Shown here: one piece after another, positions 29,237-38,290 of the stretch
Layout: the number at the start of each line of letters is the position of its first letter
Position numbering within the stretch: the stretch's first letter is position 1
Assembly (NCBI GenBank): GCA_025869435.1
Contig: JAOZVS010000064.1
Span: 17,779 to 81,778, forward strand
Reading direction: 5' to 3'
DNA from: Zavarzinia sp.
GTDB taxonomy: Bacteria; Pseudomonadota; Alphaproteobacteria; Zavarziniales; Zavarziniaceae
Length of the DNA stretch: 64,000 bases
Notes under the pieces: model-generated
Told to the model about the DNA's origin: nothing
What the model saw: only the letters and a program-made list of their open reading frames with translations
Databases searched by the model: none
Translations under genes and position numbers: made by a program

Positions 29237-30565
29237 ATGGCCAAGATCCTTCTCGACATATCCCGTCTCGCCGGCCGCGATCGTGACCGGCCGCCATCGG
29301 GGATCGACCGGATGGAATACGCCTATCTCTGCCACTTCCTGAACCAGCCCAAGCAGCGCGTCGGCTTCTTCAGCATCCGTGGCAACAAGTTTCGCCGCCT
29401 GACCTGGGAAAACGCCATCGCGAAACGGGACGAGATCGCCGCCGACTGGATCGATCGGGTCGACCCCGACCTGCATCGCCGGCTGCGCCGCTTCTCGCCC
29501 CTGATGGATCGCTTCGTCCGGGCCGGCGAGCGGCTGATGGGCGAAACCGTGCTGCCCGTGCCGGACGTGCAGGGCAAGACCATGTTCAAGCGCGGCACGC
29601 CGTCGTCGATCCTTCTGTCCGTCTCCCATGGCGGCATCGACAAGACCGACCTGTGGGTGAATCTGAAGCAGCGGCTGAATGCCCGGCTGGCGGTCTATCT
29701 CCACGACCTCATCCCCTATCATCACCCCGAGTTTTCCCGTGCCGGGGAAGATCGGCGTCATCTGGCCCGTCTGGCGACCATGATCAGCACCGCCGATCTG
29801 GTGCTGACGAATTCCCATGTCACCGCGCGGGAATTCAAGGCGTTCTGCGCCCAGCAGGACCAGACACCGCCACCCGTCAAGGTGCTGCCCCTCGGCGTCG
29901 CCCCGCTGTTCCGCGAGACCTCGCCCCTGCCACCCGACGAGGAGGTGCCGTGGTTCATCATGATCGGCACGATCGAGCCCCGGAAGAATCACTACCTGCT
30001 GCTCACCCTGTGGCGCCGCCTGCACACCCTTCTTGGCGACAAGACGCCCAAGCTGATCCTGGTCGGTCGCCGGGGCTGGGAAATCGAAGGTACCGAGCGT
30101 TTCCTCGACCGCTGCACCGACCTCAAGGACTGCGTGGTCGAATTGCCCAGCCTGTCGGATTCGCAGCTGGCCGAATTGCTGCGCCGCTCGCGGGCGCTGC
30201 TTTTCCCCTCCTTCACCGAGGGCTACGGCCTGCCGATCGCCGAGGCGCTGACCGTCGGTGTGCCGGTCATCTGTTCGGACATTCCAGCTTTTCGCGAAGT
30301 CGGCGGCGATATTCCCGATTTCATCGATCCGCTGGACGGTCCCCGCTGGATGGAAGCCATCCTGGACTATTCTTCCGCCCAGTCGGCGGCCCGCCAGGCC
30401 CAGATCGAACGCATCCGGGCTTACCATCCGCCGACCTGGGAGCGGCATTTCGCCATGCTCGAGGCTTCGCTGGCCCGCCACTGCAGCCTCGATGCGCCCG
30501 CTCAGCCCCTCGCGTCCGGATCCGCCCTGACGGCGGAGGCGCTGGCGCGGCCACCCGGCGACTGA
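29237..30565 (+). CDS. Glycosyltransferase family 4 protein
   Basis: GTIEPRKNHYLLLTLWRRL; RSRALLFPSFTEGYGLPIAEALTVGVPVICSDI. Confidence 0.9.
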   Translation: MAKILLDISRLAGRDRDRPPSGIDRMEYAYLCHFLNQPKQRVGFFSIRGNKFRRLTWENAIAKRDEIAADWIDRVDPDLHRRLRRFSPLMDRFVRAGERLMGETVLPVPDVQGKTMFKRGTPSSILLSVSHGGIDKTDLWVNLKQRLNARLAVYLHDLIPYHHPEFSRAGEDRRHLARLATMISTADLVLTNSHVTAREFKAFCAQQDQTPPPVKVLPLGVAPLFRETSPLPPDEEVPWFIMIGTIEPRKNHYLLLTLWRRLHTLLGDKTPKLILVGRRGWEIEGTERFLDRCTDLKDCVVELPSLSDSQLAELLRRSRALLFPSFTEGYGLPIAEALTVGVPVICSDIPAFREVGGDIPDFIDPLDGPRWMEAILDYSSAQSAARQAQIERIRAYHPPTWERHFAMLEASLARHCSLDAPAQPLASGSALTAEALARPPGD

Positions 30566-30797
30566 GCCTTCCGACAACAACCGGCGGCGGGTCGCGGCGC
30601 CTTTTCACCCCTTCGGTAGATATCGCGGCGTTGCCGGCAAATCAGGGCTGTATAGCCAGCGGCGCCCACAAGAGACACCCGCAAGTTTTTCTGGAACGAC
30701 GGCTGGAATTTAGCATGTGCAACATGCCATTATCCGGCACGTCAAAGGCCACACGGGGGCGTGTGCTCGAAACACGGGCTAAGGGTTGGAGCAAATC

Positions 30798-33700
30798 ATG
30801 AAGGAGCCTAAGGGATCATCGGCCAATGTCGCGATCATCTGCCCATCGGTGGGCAAGAGCTGCGGTATTGCCCGATACTCTCATTATGTCGCGCTCTCGC
30901 TGAAGAAGCTGGGCATGGCGACGACGCTCATGCGCTCGTCAACGGAACTTTTCGTCGGCGATCCCGACGCACCGGCCTATGATTTCATCCTGGTTCAGCA
31001 CGAATACGGCCTGTTCGACAATCTCTCACCGCTAGGGACAGGCGAGACGACCTCGACCCTGGTCGGCAATGTCGAGCGCTATCTGGCGGCGCATGAAGGG
31101 GCCCGCGCGGCCATCATCATGCACACGGTGGTGTTGACCGACCACGTGCTGAACATCATGAACCAGTGCCTGTTCAATTCGTCGATCCCGGTGATCAACC
31201 TGAACAGCCGGGGCTGCTATGAGCTCGCGATCCCGCATCTCGAGCACGGCGTCTTCGTCTACGAAGATGGCCAGACCACGACCTCCAAGAGCAAGTCCGG
31301 CGGCAACCTGCGCCGCGACCGGCCGACGGTCGGCAGCTTCGGCCTGTTGTCGCCGAACAAGAAGCCGACCCTGATCATCGACATCTGCGAACGCGCCCAG
31401 GCCAATTTCATCGGCAATTTCGCGACGACGAGCCGCACCGCCGCGCGCGAGCTGCTCGACTATGCCGAACGGATGAAGGTGCCGGCCACGGTCTTCACCG
31501 ATTTCTGCGAGGAGAAGGATCTCCTCGACCGACTCGCCCCGATGGATTTCGGCGTCGTCACCCAGGAACCCATCGCCCATTGGGCGACCTCGGGCTCGAT
31601 CCGCTTCCTGTTCAATTTCGGCGTGCCGATCCTCGTGCCCTATGGCCCGCAGTTCGAGGACTGCGGTGAAGGCGTGATCTTCGCCCATCAGGACGAGATG
31701 CATTTCCGCATCGACGAACTCTTCGCCAGCCCCGACAGTTACGAACTCGCCTGCGAGCGCAGCAAGGCCTTCGCCCGCAAATACGAGATGTCGAAGGTCT
31801 ACGAGAAATTCCTGAACATGCTGGCGGAAAGTCCGCCGTCTCGCCTGACTGAATACCGGATGCGCAATTTCCGCGACCAGCGCCGCTCGGTGACCATGGT
31901 TGACATGATGCTGACCGCGGGCATCAACAAGGGCGAGACTGCGGAAGCCGCGGAACAGACCGTTCTCGCCGCCTGCTCGGCAGAGGAAGGGGCGGACCTG
32001 TCGCTGCAGGCCGCCATTGATGAACAGTTCGAGTCGGCCCCCTTCCTGCGCTTCTCCGTGGCCTGCGAGGGGCTGATCTCGCCCTATCTGGCACCGGCGG
32101 ACCGCCTGAACCTGCTGGCCTCGTGCGCGACGCTGCCCTCGAACCTCTACCAGGTCGAACGTTTCCTTGCCCATGACGACAGTCTCTCGCCACTGGTTCG
32201 GCGCGAGACCCTGCGCGACATACAGGGCATTCAGCGCGAATATCACGATGTCGTCTCGAACAAGATCTTCTCGGCCAGCGTGACCGGCAAGCTGGTCAAG
32301 CAGCTGTTCCCCGAGATCTACGAGCAGGCGAGCCGGGATTCAGTGCAGCAGCTGCGCCGCCTGATGCAGGACTACATCGACCGCGTCGGCTTCCGCGGCA
32401 CCGCCGGCCAGGCACCGGTACGGGTGCCCGTGCTGCTGACCATTCCCGCAGCCAAGATGCTGTCCTACCTCGCCCATGTCGGCGGCCTCGACGGCGCCGG
32501 CATTCTCGGCCTGATCAAGCAGCACGGCCTGCCGAATGATGTCTTCGACGATCGCTTGCCTTGGGCCGAGGCCGCGGCGAAGTATATTTCCGACACGACA
32601 CAGACGCCGGTCTCGGCGGCCATTGGCCATCCGACCGAGTTTCAGACCCGCTATCGCGCCTTCAAGGCCGAATTCGCGATGATGACGGACGAGCAGTTCC
32701 TCTATTCCGCGCTCGCCCTCTATTTCAAGTCCCAGCCACCGCGTCAGCGATTGACCGATATCTGTGGGGCGATCGACGGCATGAGCCGCACCGAAGCGCT
32801 GTTGTTCCTGTCGCAGCAGCCAGAAGCGACCCTGTTCCAGGCCGCCGTCGTCGACATCGATGGCGAAGCCTCGCACGACGATCTGACCAAGCCGATTCTC
32901 ATCAAGAAGATCATCGACGAGTTCTTCCTGAGCCAGAACAGCTCCTTCGAGAATATGGTGTCGGACCAGAACTTCTATCAGATCTCGCGTTTTTGGCTGT
33001 TCAATTCTCTGAAGACAGGCCTGACCAACGATCTTTTCCGCGAGAAGAAGGTCCTTACCCTGAAGGATCGACTGAAAGCCAAGGCTTCGACGGAAGCCGA
33101 GCCGATCTGGTTGCCAGAAGAGCTTCTGGCCAGCCTGGTCGGCGCTCTGACCAGCCCGGACTCCAAGACGGCGCAGGCGATGCTGTTCGGCAATGCGGTC
33201 GATCCAGCCGTGATCGCGACGGTCGCCGAGAATGCACCGGCCATCAAATCGCTGCTCGACCTCAACATGCTGATCGGCGCGACCATCGGCATGCCCGCGC
33301 AACTCAATGTGCAGCCCGAGCCCTGGACCAAACTCGCGGGACAGATGCCGGCGCGCTCGCGCACCGGAACCCTGTCACCCTTCCAGGAACGCGATGTCGG
33401 CAGCAAGTCGATGCCGATCTTCGACCCGTCCTCGGCCAGTGAAATGGGCGTCGTCGGCCTGCCCGACCGCATCTGGACCAATGCCTGGAATTCCATTTCC
33501 CGCTTCTCCGGGGCCAAGATCGTCGGCCCCGGCGAATTCCGCCGGGTGTCGCCCTGGATCGTATCGATCGATCAGGTCACCGAGGACGACGACTTCGATT
33601 TCATCATCGTGCACAAAGGTCAAATGGACACGATGCAGAAGTGGCTGAAAGACGAGATCGCCAAGAACTGGCATCCCTATTTCGCCAATGAAGTCTTCAT

Positions 33701-33830
33701 CATCTTCGCCAAGCCGGAAGTCTCTCCGCTCTTCTTCGACGAGGCTCACATCCGTGTCGCCCGCGAATTGGTTCCGCAGCGCCGCAACAAGGGGCTGGGC
33801 AAGAGCCTGGGCAAGCTGCTGACCCGCTGA
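30798..33830 (+). CDS. Large protein: GT4-like N-terminal region plus long uncharacterised C-terminal region
   Basis: 1010 aa from ATG 30798 (GGAG RBS upstream); SVGKSCGIARYSHYVALSLKKLGMATTLMRS, HEYGLF, VGSFGLLSPNKKPTLII resemble GT4; residues ~370-1010 have no motif I recognise. Confidence 0.8.
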   Translation: MKEPKGSSANVAIICPSVGKSCGIARYSHYVALSLKKLGMATTLMRSSTELFVGDPDAPAYDFILVQHEYGLFDNLSPLGTGETTSTLVGNVERYLAAHEGARAAIIMHTVVLTDHVLNIMNQCLFNSSIPVINLNSRGCYELAIPHLEHGVFVYEDGQTTTSKSKSGGNLRRDRPTVGSFGLLSPNKKPTLIIDICERAQANFIGNFATTSRTAARELLDYAERMKVPATVFTDFCEEKDLLDRLAPMDFGVVTQEPIAHWATSGSIRFLFNFGVPILVPYGPQFEDCGEGVIFAHQDEMHFRIDELFASPDSYELACERSKAFARKYEMSKVYEKFLNMLAESPPSRLTEYRMRNFRDQRRSVTMVDMMLTAGINKGETAEAAEQTVLAACSAEEGADLSLQAAIDEQFESAPFLRFSVACEGLISPYLAPADRLNLLASCATLPSNLYQVERFLAHDDSLSPLVRRETLRDIQGIQREYHDVVSNKIFSASVTGKLVKQLFPEIYEQASRDSVQQLRRLMQDYIDRVGFRGTAGQAPVRVPVLLTIPAAKMLSYLAHVGGLDGAGILGLIKQHGLPNDVFDDRLPWAEAAAKYISDTTQTPVSAAIGHPTEFQTRYRAFKAEFAMMTDEQFLYSALALYFKSQPPRQRLTDICGAIDGMSRTEALLFLSQQPEATLFQAAVVDIDGEASHDDLTKPILIKKIIDEFFLSQNSSFENMVSDQNFYQISRFWLFNSLKTGLTNDLFREKKVLTLKDRLKAKASTEAEPIWLPEELLASLVGALTSPDSKTAQAMLFGNAVDPAVIATVAENAPAIKSLLDLNMLIGATIGMPAQLNVQPEPWTKLAGQMPARSRTGTLSPFQERDVGSKSMPIFDPSSASEMGVVGLPDRIWTNAWNSISRFSGAKIVGPGEFRRVSPWIVSIDQVTEDDDFDFIIVHKGQMDTMQKWLKDEIAKNWHPYFANEVFIIFAKPEVSPLFFDEAHIRVARELVPQRRNKGLGKSLGKLLTR

Positions 33831-33860
33831 CCCTCTCCGGGGCGGCCCGCACGACAGGAA

Positions 33861-33893
33861 AAACGCCGCAGGAGTCGAACTCCTGCGGCGTTT
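33861..33893 (+). terminator. Rho-independent terminator
   Basis: AAACGCCGCAGGAGT-CGA-ACTCCTGCGGCGTTT, 15-bp perfect arms, just after the 1010-aa CDS. Confidence 0.85.
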
Positions 33894-33931
33894 CAGTGTT
33901 GATGTCGGTGTAGCGACAGACGGAGAGACCC

Positions 33932-35269
33932 ATGTCCCGGGAAGCGTTCATTGCCGCCAATCGCTTCGGTCTCGGCCCCCGGCCCGGCGAATTGTCCGCG
34001 CTTTCCGGCGATCCGCGCGGCGCCCTGTTCGAACAGTTGAAATCGGGTCCCGTCCCGACCGATCTGCCGGGCACAGCGGGTGCGCTCGATGTCGCCGGCT
34101 CCCGCAAGGCGATGATGGCCGAGGGCAAGATGGACGCCAATGACGACGGCCGGCCCGACAATCCCGTGCGCGAGCTTTACCTGCGGGAAGTCACGGCCCG
34201 GTTCGACCGTTGTGTCGCCAGCGCGGCGCCGCTGCATGACCGGCTGGTGCTGTTCTGGTCCAATCATTTCACCGTCTCGGTCGCGCGCAGCGGCGTCGTG
34301 CCGCTGGCCGGCGTGTTCGAGCGCGAGGCGATCGCGCCCCATGTCACCGGCCGCTTCGAGGATCTGCTGACAGCGGCGACCCTGCATCCCGCCATGCTGA
34401 CCTATCTCGACCAATATCGCTCGGTCGGCCCGAACTCGAAGGTCGGGCAGCGCAAGGATGCCGGCCTCAACGAGAACCTGGGGCGCGAAGTTCTGGAGCT
34501 GCACACGCTTGGCGTCGGCGGCGGCTATGGTCAGGGTGATGTGATCGCCCTCGCCCGCATCCTCACCGGCTGGTCCGTGGTTACCGGCGGTGGCGACACG
34601 TCGAAACGCTTCGGCTTCGATCCCAACCGCCACGAGCCGGGCGACAAGACATTGGTCGGCACCCGGATCCGCGAAGGCGGCGAACAGGAAACCCGCGATG
34701 CCCTCGCCATACTGGCGCGTCATCCGTCCACGGCGAAACATCTCGCGACCAAACTGGTCCGCCATTTCGTCGCCGATGATCCGCCAGCCGCCGCGGTCGA
34801 AGCCATCGCCGCCGTCTATCTGAAGACCGATGGCGACCTCGGCGCCGTCACCAGGGCCGTGATCGGCCTTGACGCCGCCTGGGCCGACCCGCTCGCCAAG
34901 ATGAAAACCCCGTGGGAGCTGACCGTCGCCATGGCCAGGGCGCTGGGGGGCGAGGCCGCCGCGATCGATGGCCCCTTGCTGTTCCGCCGCCTGCGCGGCC
35001 TTGGTCAGGCGCCCTTCGGCGCCCCCTCCCCCGCCGGCTGGCCGGATCGCTCGACCGACTGGCTGGGTCCCGATGCCCTGATGCGGCGGATCGACCTCGG
35101 CGCCGACATCGCCAACAAGGCGGGGGCTCGCCTCGATCTCGCGGCCCTACTCGATGGCACCATCGCCCCCGTGCTGACGCCGGCCAAGACCCAGTTCATC
35201 AAGGGCGCCGGCGACCGCGCCTCGGGCATCGCCATGATCTTCGCCTCCCCCGAATTCCAGCAGAGGTGA
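33932..35269 (+). CDS. DUF1800 family protein
   Basis: EAFIAANRFGLGPRPGEL...LVLFWSNHFTVS...NENLGREVLELHTLGVGGGYGQGDVIALARILTGW. Confidence 0.94.
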   Translation: MSREAFIAANRFGLGPRPGELSALSGDPRGALFEQLKSGPVPTDLPGTAGALDVAGSRKAMMAEGKMDANDDGRPDNPVRELYLREVTARFDRCVASAAPLHDRLVLFWSNHFTVSVARSGVVPLAGVFEREAIAPHVTGRFEDLLTAATLHPAMLTYLDQYRSVGPNSKVGQRKDAGLNENLGREVLELHTLGVGGGYGQGDVIALARILTGWSVVTGGGDTSKRFGFDPNRHEPGDKTLVGTRIREGGEQETRDALAILARHPSTAKHLATKLVRHFVADDPPAAAVEAIAAVYLKTDGDLGAVTRAVIGLDAAWADPLAKMKTPWELTVAMARALGGEAAAIDGPLLFRRLRGLGQAPFGAPSPAGWPDRSTDWLGPDALMRRIDLGADIANKAGARLDLAALLDGTIAPVLTPAKTQFIKGAGDRASGIAMIFASPEFQQR

Positions 35270-35274
35270 CCCCG

Positions 35275-36471
35275 ATGATCTCCGCCCTGAATCGCCGTGG
35301 CCTGTTGCAGGGCCTGCTCGGCGCCGGCCTGCTCGCCTCGGTTCCGCGCTTTGCCTATGCGAAGACGCCGGACGACCGCCGCTTCATCTTCATCATCCTG
35401 CGTGGCGGCATGGATGGCCTCGCCGCCGTGCCGCCGGTCGGCGACAAGGATTACGTTGCCCTGCGCGGCCCGCTCGCGATCGCCGCCCCGGGCCAGGCGG
35501 ACGGTGCCCTGCCGCTCGACGACCGCTTCGGCCTGCACCCCGCCCTCGCCCCGCTGCACGCGCTGTGGCACGCCGGGCAGTTGCAGGTCGTCCATGCCGC
35601 CAGCACTCCCTATCGCGACCGATCCCATTTCGATGCCCAGAATGTCCTGGAGACCGGGGGACGTGGCCCCTCCGGCGCTGGCGTCGGCTGGCTGAACCGC
35701 GCCCTTGGCCTGATGGGCGGCAGCGGCCTCGGCCTCGCCGTCAACGAGGCCGCCCCGCTCGTCATGTCCGGCCCGACCCAGGTCGCGACCTGGGTCAGCG
35801 GCAGCGGCGCCGGTCCGTCCGACTATCTGCTCGATGCCATCGACCGGCTCTACGCCGACAGCCCCGCCTTCCACGCCGCGCTGGCGACGGCGCGCGACAC
35901 GGAACAATTGCTGGCGGATGCCGATACCAACGCGATGACCCGCCAGCGCGGCCTCGGCCGCCTGACGCCTTCCTTCAAGGGCCTCGCCAGCCTGATGCGC
36001 GACGACCGGGGTCCCCGCATCGCCACCCTCGAGGTGACAGGCTGGGACACGCATTCGGCCCAAGGGGCGGCGACCGGCCGGCTCGCCGTGCTGCTCGGCC
36101 AGTTCGCCGATGCCCTGGCGGCCCTTCGCAAGGATCTCGATCCCGTCTGGTCGAAGACCATCGTCGTCGCCGCCACCGAATTCGGCCGCACGGCGGCACC
36201 GAACGGCACCGGCGGCACCGATCACGGCACGGCGGGCGCGGCCTTCCTTCTCGGTGGTGCGCTCGAAGGCCGGCGGGTGATCACCGACTGGCCGGGCCTG
36301 TCGCGCGACAGACTTTACGAGGGCCGGGACCTCGCCCCGACCACCGATCTGCGCAGCATTTTCGCCAGCGTCCTGCGCGACCATGTCGGCCTGCCCGAGG
36401 CCGACATCCGCAGCCGCGTCTTCGTCGACGCCGGGCAGATGCCCTTCGTCGCCGATCTCGTCAGGGTCTGA
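35275..36471 (+). CDS. DUF1501 family protein (Tat-like signal)
   Basis: NRRGLLQGLLGAGLLASVPRFAYA; FIIILRGGMDGLAAVPP; GWDTHSAQG; VVAATEFGRTAAPNGTGGTDHGTA. Confidence 0.94.
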   Translation: MISALNRRGLLQGLLGAGLLASVPRFAYAKTPDDRRFIFIILRGGMDGLAAVPPVGDKDYVALRGPLAIAAPGQADGALPLDDRFGLHPALAPLHALWHAGQLQVVHAASTPYRDRSHFDAQNVLETGGRGPSGAGVGWLNRALGLMGGSGLGLAVNEAAPLVMSGPTQVATWVSGSGAGPSDYLLDAIDRLYADSPAFHAALATARDTEQLLADADTNAMTRQRGLGRLTPSFKGLASLMRDDRGPRIATLEVTGWDTHSAQGAATGRLAVLLGQFADALAALRKDLDPVWSKTIVVAATEFGRTAAPNGTGGTDHGTAGAAFLLGGALEGRRVITDWPGLSRDRLYEGRDLAPTTDLRSIFASVLRDHVGLPEADIRSRVFVDAGQMPFVADLVRV

Positions 36472-36492
36472 AGATCGAGGGGGAAGGGGCGA

Positions 36493-38238
36493 TCACAGCC
36501 CCTTCTCCTCGTAACGGTCCTGCATGATCTGTTTCATGATGCGGATCGACTCGTCCAGCCGCTCGATCGCCGCCGTCACCTTCTCGCGGCTGGCCGGGCG
36601 CAGCCTTCCGTCGGCGGCGGCCATCAGCAGGTCCTCGACGTCGGCGAACTGATCGATATCCCAGTCGGCGCAGAGCGAATCGATCTTCGAGATCGATTTC
36701 TTGCCCGACGGCAGTTTCAGCGGCGGCACCAGCGAACAGACCGGCACGTCGAAATGGGGCGCGGCGAAGATCACGGCGTGCAGCCGGCCGACGCTGATCA
36801 CGAGGCCGCTTTCCGCCATGATCTGTTTCATCCGGCGCGGGTTCCACCAATGCTCCAGGGTCGGCGCCAGCTTGTCGAGGCCGAGTTCCTTGGCGCTGCG
36901 CACGTCTTCCGGGCAGAACGGCAGCAGCACGGGAGTCCAGCCCTGCTCGCGCAGGCCCGATATCAGGTGCTCGATCTTCTGCACATAGGTATAGGGGATG
37001 ATCTCGAGGGCGAATTCGCGCAGTACGATAACGGCCCGCTTCGGATCCGGCACTTCGTCGGGCGAATTGTCGGCGATCAGGCGCAGGGCCCAATCACCGC
37101 CAAGGAAAGATTCCACCCCGATTTCGGACGCGACCTTGAGGCTGCGCTCGGTCCGCACCATCAGATGATCGAAGGCGCCGAGATAGTCGCGCAGGAAATC
37201 GCGATCGAGCCTGCGGGCATGGCGCGAGGCCTGAACCTTCGTCAGGTCCTCGACCTCGATGATGGGCTGCTGCACCAATTCCGGCAGATCGACCCCGGCG
37301 ACGAAATTGGGCACCCGCCGCATCCGGGCCGAGACGACGAAATTGCCGGCATAGCCGATGGCAAGGCCACCGCCGCCGATCATGAAGCCGGCGATGGTGC
37401 GCTTGGCCGAGAAGGCGTGAAGATCGGTCTGATGGATGACCTTGCACTTGTTGTAGGGATACCAGTCCCAGAAGCCCCGGAAGGCACCGTGTTCGTCGAC
37501 GGCGACATAGATATCGTACTCGTCGCAGAAGGCTTCGTAGATGCAATGAAACAGGGCTTCGTCGCCGCAATTGCCGCGACCGTAGAAACCGGCGACCAGC
37601 AGCACGGGCTTGTGATCGATCTGGCCGTGGCGCCGAGCCTCGCGTTTGACCGCGCGCTTGGCCGCCTTCTTTTCCTCGGTTTCCTTCCACCAGGCCTTGT
37701 CGTCGATCTCGGTCTGCGGCAGCAGCAGATAGACATGCTGGTTGTTCTTGTAGAGAACGCGGCGGGCGACATGAAAACCCGCGCGCTCGACCATGGCGCG
37801 GAATTCGCTCGACGAGAAATCATTGACCCAGCCGCTGGCCCGGCGGTTGGCGTTGGGCGCCAATTCCAGGCTCTTGTAGGTGCAGGCGACCGCGACGCCC
37901 CGGCGGGCGATCTTCGACAGCACCTCGTGGGGCTCGAGCAGATATTCCAGAACGCCGAGGAAGGACACGAGTTCAACCTCGTCGATCCACTCGTCCGGCA
38001 ATTCGGCCGCGTTGAGATCGATCACCCGGGTCCGCTCGTCCCTCGCGACGACATCGACCGGAACATAGATCTTCGCCTTCGACGAATGCTCGAACTGCAT
38101 TCCGCCGCAGCCGATGTCCATGACCGTCAGCCCCTGCGGAACGAAACGGGCGACGAAATCCGCCCTCTCGGCCCATTTGGGCGAAAGATGTTCGTCGGTC
38201 GACCAGCGGGCGTAATCGGTTACAGGGGATTTTGTCAT
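36493..38238 (-). CDS. Methyltransferase-polysaccharide pyruvyl transferase fusion (type B)
   Basis: N-term VMDIGCGGMQFEHSS...VELVSFLGVLEYLLEPHEVL (class I SAM MTase); C-term VAGFYGRGNCGDEALFHCIYEAF...IGGGGLAIGYAGN...WWNPRRMKQIMAESGLVISVGRLHAVIFAA. Confidence 0.85.
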   Translation of the reverse strand: MTKSPVTDYARWSTDEHLSPKWAERADFVARFVPQGLTVMDIGCGGMQFEHSSKAKIYVPVDVVARDERTRVIDLNAAELPDEWIDEVELVSFLGVLEYLLEPHEVLSKIARRGVAVACTYKSLELAPNANRRASGWVNDFSSSEFRAMVERAGFHVARRVLYKNNQHVYLLLPQTEIDDKAWWKETEEKKAAKRAVKREARRHGQIDHKPVLLVAGFYGRGNCGDEALFHCIYEAFCDEYDIYVAVDEHGAFRGFWDWYPYNKCKVIHQTDLHAFSAKRTIAGFMIGGGGLAIGYAGNFVVSARMRRVPNFVAGVDLPELVQQPIIEVEDLTKVQASRHARRLDRDFLRDYLGAFDHLMVRTERSLKVASEIGVESFLGGDWALRLIADNSPDEVPDPKRAVIVLREFALEIIPYTYVQKIEHLISGLREQGWTPVLLPFCPEDVRSAKELGLDKLAPTLEHWWNPRRMKQIMAESGLVISVGRLHAVIFAAPHFDVPVCSLVPPLKLPSGKKSISKIDSLCADWDIDQFADVEDLLMAAADGRLRPASREKVTAAIERLDESIRIMKQIMQDRYEEKGL

Positions 38239-38290
38239 CAGGCTGGTTCCGCCATTGGGACCGCCCCCGCGCGCGCGGGGGCGGGAGTGG

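Noticed and set aside
27812-30580. 922-aa minus-strand ORF
   Set aside because: Antisense to two clear GT4 glycosyltransferases; Arg/Gly/Asp/Gln/His-rich translation without domains, a typical shadow ORF of GC-rich codon bias
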